A DNA stretch of 64,000 nt from Deroplatys truncata (taxonomy: Eukaryota; Arthropoda; Insecta; Mantodea; Mantidae). A program made the translations under genes and the position numbers. The stretch spans positions 125,678,295 to 125,742,294 of the forward strand of contig CM060977.1 in assembly GCA_030765065.1 (NCBI GenBank). Direction: 5' to 3'. Shown here one piece after another: positions 57,987 through 64,000 of the stretch (its first letter is position 1; each line of letters begins with the position of its first letter). The notes under the pieces were generated by a model, which worked only from the letters and a program-made list of their open reading frames with translations, did not search any database and was not told the DNA's origin.

Positions 57987-58640
57987 AGGAAGGCCTAAAA
58001 CTAGAAGTTCTCACACAGTGCACACGAGCTAAAAGCTTTAGATTATCGCACTAGTAGCGACCAACTTTGGTTTCAACTCCAATTTCATGGCAATTGCCCT
58101 TTGTATTTGCACACTTTAATAACTCCACTTGGTTTGAGTTAACCTATACATTATATTGGGAGCCTTCTGCTTTGTTTGATCTAAAACGTTATTCTTTTAT
58201 CTAGTATAACTTACATGAAGACTAAATGGTGGAAATTATGAATTCAGAAGAAACTGAAATGGAAGAGCCAGGTGAAATTACAGAAGCAGCAGAAAGAATA
58301 ACATAGAAGTACTCCCCAAAAAATCCAATGATACAGCATTTAATCCCTTTGTTGCCTTGTGTAAGGCAAAGCATGTTGAAAATAATTTCACTGAAAATGA
58401 CAAAACATTTTGACATCTCGCTTTTTTAACGCCATTTCTCTTCCTTCAAGAACCGAGTTCTAAATGTGATTTTGTTAGTTTCAGGATTCAGTATAATATT
58501 AATATTTTACCAATTCGAGCGCTGTCTAAAAAGTAGTATATGCCACACGTGTTAAACGTGGTTTTATTTTGCTCGTAGGATTGGGAGCATTCCCACTCAG
58601 AAAATAAAACCATACTTTTACCCCTTGTATTATGATCGAC
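57987..58640 (+). pseudogene. Recombinase-like repeat, copy 2
   Basis: Counterpart of 1004-1790 in the same orientation. It contains GGCCTAAAACTAGAAGTT, CACAGTGCACACGAGCTAAA, then ATG at 58226 beginning MVEIMNSEETEMEEPGEIT, stopped by TAG after ERIT. After a shift, FNPFVALCKAKHVENNFTEN continues. Substitutions relative to copy 1 are frequent at third positions. It ends before any catalytic domain, so both copies are short N-terminal fragments. Confidence 0.4.
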
Positions 58641-59340
58641 TCTTAATAACATTTAAACAATATTTTCTTTCTTTCCATTTATTTTACCACTATTTCATCT
58701 TTTAAAGATGTCTCTTATTTCATTTGTTTCAAGTAGGCTGATTACTTTATATAAAATAATTTCACCTTGTAAGCTTTACTTTAAGCCTTCGTTAATAACA
58801 TTACCTTTAAGTACTGATACTTTATTTTTATTTTTGTTAATACCACTTTCTGAAATTGAATTATTACATATTTTTAGATCTAAAATTTCTAGCTGTTTTC
58901 TTGATGCAAACAATCCTGTAATTTTTTTTTAAGCGCTCCTCTCATATAAGTTATTTGGAACAAAGAAATCGTCAAAGTTACTATCTTTATCTAAACAAGG
59001 CAAGACTTGCTAATTTAATAAAGTAGTTCAAAATGTGGAATTATTTCACAGAGCCACTTTAATAAAACAATCCGTTCGTCAGACACGTAGCACAATTACT
59101 TAAAAGCATAGGTATGGGGTGCGTTCAACCAAGTCCCCCACTGGAAACGCAGAGTATATTACTTGGAGGGAACAGAAGTGCTACCCGAATAGCAACTGGA
59201 GAGCGTAAGCAGCAGTGGAAAAACAGCTAAATTAATTTTACTACTATTTACATGTCAAACAACTTGAGTTTAAATACTATGGCTACTAATGCGATTATGA
59301 TCGTCAACATCTCGGTAAAAGCATTAAGTTTAGAAATATA
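58641..59340. other. Unassigned AT-rich DNA
   Basis: A 74-codon ORF at 58708-58932 is Leu/Ile/Ser-rich, as expected from AT-rich DNA, and shows no domain. Confidence 0.45.
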
Positions 59341-59840
59341 CAGGGTGGACCATTTAAGTTGAGACTGTACAATATCTCCAAAACTAGGCGTTGTAGAAAG
59401 AATTGTCTTAAATAAATATTATGGGAAAAGTAAATGTCATTAGTCGTATTCTATTTGGAGGACTTTGTGATGGACATTTTAGGACCAATTTAATTTTTAG
59501 TACGTTGTTTTCTTATTAGAAAACGGTTTATAAAGCGCTATTTATAAGGATGAGGAATAAGGCAATTAAATGAAAAATGTTTCTAATTACGAACGTAACT
59601 TGACACTCAAATGACCATCCATGAATGGTCTAACCATTTCGTTGCTATTTGCGTTGGTAAAGAACAATTGCAAAGTGCTTTATACAAATGTTGTTTAGTT
59701 TTTTATGAGGATCGAGAAAACACACGACTAATGGCATTTACTTTCCCCATAATAACAAGCAACGTTTATCAAACACATTTCTTTCTACAACGCTTAGTTT
59801 TGGAGATATTGTACACTCTCAACTTAAATGGTCCAGCCTG
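59341..59840. mobile_element. 500 bp MITE with ~120 bp inverted repeats and TA duplication
   Basis: Left end CAGGGTGGACCATTTAAGTT and right end AACTTAAATGGTCCAGCCTG are inverted repeats. They extend inward through ACAATATCTCCAAAACTA, GCGTTGTAGAAAGAA and AAAGTAAATG, about 120 bp in total, with a small length difference between the arms. TA flanks both ends (59339-59340 and 59841-59842). The interior has no transposase. It is likely mobilised by a Tc1/mariner-superfamily enzyme. The 116-codon ORF at 59611-59961 runs across the right arm and out of the element, so it is not a gene. Confidence 0.85.
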
Positions 59841-60624
59841 TATTTGGAGTCAATTAAAATCAGAATATTATAAAGCATTTAACCTGATTCCACAACTTAA
59901 ATGTCGTATATATGCAGTAAAACTACTTCACCAAGGGGTAGGGGCACATAAGCCCTTATAGTTTCTGAATCAACTTTTAATTTTGTATTTTGCAGCTGTA
60001 TGCAGCACAGAAAATGAGGTTGTTTGCTATAGAAAATTCATCATTACATCCGCATTCGTTAATATGCATTATTTATTAAATTCACAATCATCGGTCTATT
60101 GCTAACAAAATACTGGTAAAGATGCATACTGGAATAAAGAATGGAGATTACATTATTATTTATATGATATTATTTTTTCCTTGGAATAATATTAATCTCG
60201 CAGTCTGCATTGAAGGTCATTTATTCTTATTTCAGCCAAAGTGTTACAATAAAACTGTAAATACTGGAGCATTAACATTAGTCATCTTATAAGATAATTT
60301 CTATCGTCTTGCTAAATTCGCCGCAAACACCTCATAATTAATTTAGGCATATTTATGAACATTTATTGTTATGTTAGTTTTCAGGCTGGAACTTTGTATT
60401 CATCCGCTTTTGGTGGACTTGATGAAATGCTTTAAATTCAAGTTTCAAAAACATATAAGAGCTGGCAACCAAGAGTTCAAGGGCATTTAAAAAGTCTCGT
60501 AACGATCCTGAAAGTCCGCTAGGTCAAAAATAAAAATGGATTCTATAACCACAAACGAAAAATGTTTTGGGAAAATAAACATTTTTTTTTTTTTTTTTTT
60601 TTAGTTTTTGGGTTAAATTCAGTG
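59841..60624. other. Unassigned AT-rich DNA with a poly-T run
   Basis: A run of about 21 T at 60582-60602 precedes an R1 fragment. Nothing else was recognised. Confidence 0.45.
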
Positions 60625-60860
60625 ATGCATTCCCTTAATCAAAATCGTCAAGTGTTATCAAAAATAAGGTAAAGTTTATCACGTAAAAGATAGTTTGCGA
60701 TGGAGGATTTTCTCGAAAATTTTTGTGACGCTTCTTTCGAAATGCAAAACCTAATACTGAGATTGGTATTATCCGAATTTTCGTTTTTGAGTTATACTGT
60801 TCACAGACACCAAAGGATACAGGGAACATCAAAACACGTCAGTAAAACCTGTATTGAGCC
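60625..60860 (+). repeat. R1 repeat fragment
   Basis: Contains TTAATCAAAATCGTCA, GATGGAGGATTTTCTCGAAA, TTTTTGAGTTATACTGTTCA and CATCAAAACACGTC, corresponding to the central-to-outer part of R1. The outer terminus is missing. Confidence 0.6.
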
Positions 60861-61439
60861 ACCACCAATGGTTCCATTGAAAATTGGTCTTTTCGGAGGG
60901 GTGTTTGCCTAATAGTGTACTATACGTATACTATATTACACGTGTATATATTAAGCTAATTAGACATGTAATATAAATGACCTGAAATGCAGATCCAGGA
61001 ACTTCGAACCCTTGGTATGGTCGGATACCTTAAACAATAGCATTCGTGTTCCTTACATTTCCTTGAAGATTACCCATGTTCAATAACTACAGTTAACTAT
61101 GTTGCCAGATATTGCAAAGTCTGGTTTTAGGAAATAATTTTCAACTGTTAGAAAAATGCATTCTCAGAGAGGGAGATAGAGACGAGAGGGTAAATAAACA
61201 GATTCACCGTCTTTTCCGCACACAAGACATGTCTTTTTGGACACGTGACGAAACAAGTCAGTATGGTTACTGGGATGAGACCTAGAAGGCTACTGCCAGG
61301 TCACTGCCCGCCACACACGAGTTATGTACTACAGATCCGATACTACCATGTAGTTAAAGCGACATAAAATAAATAGATAAGTAATAACACATGTCTTTTG
61401 TCAAAAGTCAATGCTACTCTAGTAAACTATAAACCTATG

Positions 61440-61474
<35 letters not shown>

Positions 61475-61934
61475 CAGGTTCATACCTCCCCGTCTTAATT
61501 CAATTGGACATGGGAGAGAAAATGGACACTTGAAATTTATGTGGTAAAGAGAGATGTGTCACATGGTCAAACCGTATACCTGTTCAGGGGACAGATTTGA
61601 AAGCAATTTGTAGAAGTGAAAGGGTGAGGGAAAGAAAAGAGTCCCAAGCATATATGTATATTTGGAACAGGCGTGCTGAAGACCTCTATTATCGCCTCGT
61701 AAAACTACATTAAAATCCTGACATTTTCAATTAAATACAAAGGTGGTTTTTGAAAAGAGGTTTAAAAGAAGAAAACAGCTCACCAAAGGCTGTCCGCTGG
61801 AGAGAGAGGCTGGTCTCTTTTATAGACGTAAAAACTACATTGATTATATGGGGTTTTAAATAGGTTCATGCAAAAATTGATCCTTAAGGGAAGTGGTCTC
61901 TTAATAGAGGTGTCGATAAGTAAGTTTTCACTGT
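60861..61934. other. Unassigned DNA with a (TA)n run at 61441-61472
   Basis: Besides the TA microsatellite, no feature was recognised. Confidence 0.45.
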
Positions 61935-61998
61935 ATTTCCAAATCTCGATATCGAACTTTTGGGTGAAATTCGTTACTTTTCTAGTAAGACAAAGTAA
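61935..61998 (+). repeat. R1 repeat outer-end fragment
   Basis: ATCTCGATATCGAACTTTTG followed by GGTGAAATTCGTTACTTTTC matches the last ~60 bp of R1. Confidence 0.5.
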
Positions 61999-62559
61999 AA
62001 AGAGCATAACACAGTCGATCAGTGAACATTTGAATTACATACATCATTATATTGAGAAGTAAGAATGCATTCACAAAGTCACACTTCATGACATAAAGAT
62101 GATGCTTGCCGTCCCCTTTCTTCTATAAGGGGGGCAGAATGACGTGCTACATATTTTAGTAGCATAGTGATGGTAGAGTGTTGTGTCAACGATGTCCTGA
62201 GTCCTTTTTCTGAGCAACTGGAGTGACGAAGTGCAATATGCACATATTCAACAGAAATTATCCCCCAACACTGATGAACTGAGGGAGTGGAGATCTCCAA
62301 CTGTGAGGCATACGTCCGCGAGTGATTGCACACTTGTACATGAACAAAGAAAGCATCGTGCACTCACAGCTTAAAAACTACAGGAGTCATCAAAATATTC
62401 CCCGAAAATGGGATTAGGTATTATTCTATTTCTCAAAGTAAAAACCTGCTTTTCAATTAAGAATCCTACCCTTCGCTATGGTTACAGATATTATACCTCG
62501 ACGGCCTGATGAGCCATACTGGTTAAGGCACGGCTTGGAGTACGATGTTTTGTTACGTT
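61999..62559. other. Unassigned DNA with a tRNA-like scrap near 62500
   Basis: GCCTGATGAGCCATACTGG at about 62502-62520, followed by TTAAGGC, resembles a tRNA-like box A region without a box B. The minus-strand 94-codon ORF at 62079-62363 has no recognised domain. Confidence 0.35.
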
Positions 62560-63522
62560 ATTGCACCACGCTTTGGGCGTCAATTTGAAGTAGGTTGTAT
62601 TGAAAGAGTTGTATTATATTTCAACTGTTGGGGAGCCGAACACCTGAAGTAGTTGCAACCGCACGTATAGTAAACAGTTTCCGGTAGCCTTCGCCCCAAA
62701 TGTACTTTCAGGTTGCCTTTGCCCCAAGTTTAAAAAAATATTAACTTTGTAATTTGACTGTTTCTTTAAATATTATATATTTATGTTTGCCTCGGCTGCG
62801 TCAGTATTTATTTTAGAGACATGGATATCTTGGCAGGGTTGTGATGCGACAAGAATGTAGGCTTACGAAGATTATAATATTACTTCACTCCTTTTATTAC
62901 TGCTTGACACGATTTATATAACACTTCAATTATAGAGAGCTGTGAGATTCTTTTTATTATTAAATACTTGCACTTTTTAACACGTAAACTATTTTCGTCT
63001 CACACGAATACGTATTATATTTCTCGAGGACGCATCTCGCGTCCAGTTATAATCACTGTCTGCAGGCAACTGAACTGATTTCAAACGCCTAAACTTGTAA
63101 ATTTATGTATTTCAAGTCTCTGATTGGCTAATCCTACCCCAATAGAATACCTTTATTTAACTAAAGCTTTTTCTGGTTGTTGATTGGCTATTTTATAAAC
63201 TGTCACTAAAATTACATTATTGTTTCCAAGAATCACAAGTAGTATTGTTAAACTCTCAAACTTATTATTGCCTCAAGGTTACCTCATTGTCGCCTCATTG
63301 TTAGCAACTTTTAACTTCTTATTCTCACAGCTTCTACATTGTTAAATTACGTAATACATTCACATAACATTATTGAACATGTATACAATAATCTAAGCAT
63401 ATGTAATGACATATACATTTTAAAATTATTACATACACACATTCCTTCAAGGCGGGCTGTTATTGAATTTACATATTATATAATTTGACTGAAATCATTT
63501 AAGTGTTAAAAATACTGCCTCA
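62560..63522 (-). mobile_element. LTR stub C (reverse strand)
   Basis: On the minus strand it starts TGAGGCAGTATTTTTAACAC at 63522 and contains CACAGCTTCTACATTGTTAA (plus-strand reading), TAGCCAATCAGAGACTTGAA, a TAATAAAAGGAGTG block and ACTGACGCAGCCGAGGCA. Two primer-binding-like motifs, TCGGCTCCCCAACAG and TTGACGCCCAAAGCGTGG, follow at the low-coordinate end. No coding region follows. Confidence 0.62.
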
Positions 63523-64000
63523 GGCTACATAATCTGCTTCCACAGATGGCATTACTGGCAGTGGATGTTGAAAAGCCACTCAAGCGACAACAAAATTGCA
63601 AAGTTCGTTAGCGATCGAATAAGTTCACTGAAAGCCAGTCTTATATAAATTTAACTTCACATTTAAAGTTGTATGCTGTGTACATATATACATACAGATC
63701 TTCAGATTTATTCGGTCAGTCGATTTAAATGGATGACGTCACTATTAATTCAGCGAGCCCCTTCTCTCAAAGGGGAGGTGAGGAACTGAACCTCGGATTG
63801 TGCACGTTTTCGACATTGTAAACAGGTTGATGTACTACAGCGGTACAGGACTGTTTTTCACTATGACATTTTGTGCGTTCTTTGTACGCGAGATGGAAGT
63901 GACCACCAATCAATGAATTTGCATGGTTGATTGCTAAACCGAGACACTCTACGCAATAAAAACAGTTCAATTATTTGAGTTACCTATCAGCATACGAGAC
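63523..64000. other. Unassigned DNA
   Basis: A 67-codon minus-strand ORF at 63767-63970 lacks a recognisable domain. Nothing else was seen to the window edge. Confidence 0.45.

Noticed and set aside
59611..59961. 116-codon plus-strand ORF
   Set aside because: It starts inside the MITE, crosses its right inverted repeat and runs out of the element, so it is a chance frame.

Overview
This 64 kb window looks like repeat-dominated intergenic (or very long intronic) DNA from an animal, most probably an insect with a large, AT-rich genome. No intact host gene, rRNA or functional tRNA gene was recognised. The insect assignment is an inference from the transposon mix: Tc1, mariner and DD41D-type elements, PIF/Harbinger, a Mutator-like element, a LINE 3' end, tRNA-derived SINEs, LTR remnants and a Polinton relic. 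The species cannot be named from the sequence alone; a polyneopteran such as a cockroach or termite would fit.

The centrepiece is 18479-26072, a 7.6 kb near-perfect palindrome: two arms of about 3.8 and 3.7 kb around a 109 bp spacer. It is flanked by a 6 bp direct repeat (TACGGC at 18473-18478 and 26073-26078) and has AG...CT termini. Each arm carries, from outside in, ~65 bp tandem repeats, a 21 bp minisatellite, a field of degenerate GGTAATTCAG repeats, and the C-terminal ~207 codons of a protein-primed family B DNA polymerase (YIDTDS motif) next to Ala/Val-coding low-complexity DNA at the centre. The 6 bp duplication, AG terminus and polymerase together point to a Polinton/Maverick derivative that consists only of an inverted duplication of one end. 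It resembles the 'snapback' defective genomes known from protein-primed viruses, but here it is integrated. It sits in the 3' end of an older LINE (17990-18478 plus 26079-26152).

Left flank (1-18 kb): a possible Tc1/mariner-like end, a recombinase-like repeat (1004-1790), a Harbinger element with TTA target duplications (1827-3298), SINEs, an ~85 bp satellite (5136-5757), an LTR stub (7648-8548), a foldback with internal tandem repeats (9688-10757), a DD41D transposon with ~310 bp inverted repeats (11137-13001), and a 2 kb foldback made of two 816 bp arms (14659-16683). That arm unit, called R1 here, recurs in many copies across the window.

Right flank (26-64 kb): SINEs, R1 copies, a deleted mariner (33238-34193), a second Harbinger with a nested LTR stub (36685-38832), another LTR stub (39511-40218), a decayed mariner (45430-46360), two decayed DD41D-like transposases, a Mutator-like transposase relic (49256-50385), a head-to-head R1 pair (52829-54550), a 5'-truncated Tc1 element (55430-56409), a second recombinase-like repeat (57987-58640), a 500 bp MITE (59341-59840) and a reverse-strand LTR stub (62560-63522). 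Apart from the short left-arm polymerase ORF, every transposon gene seen is broken. There is no operon-like organisation; the structure is nested and successive mobile-element insertion.
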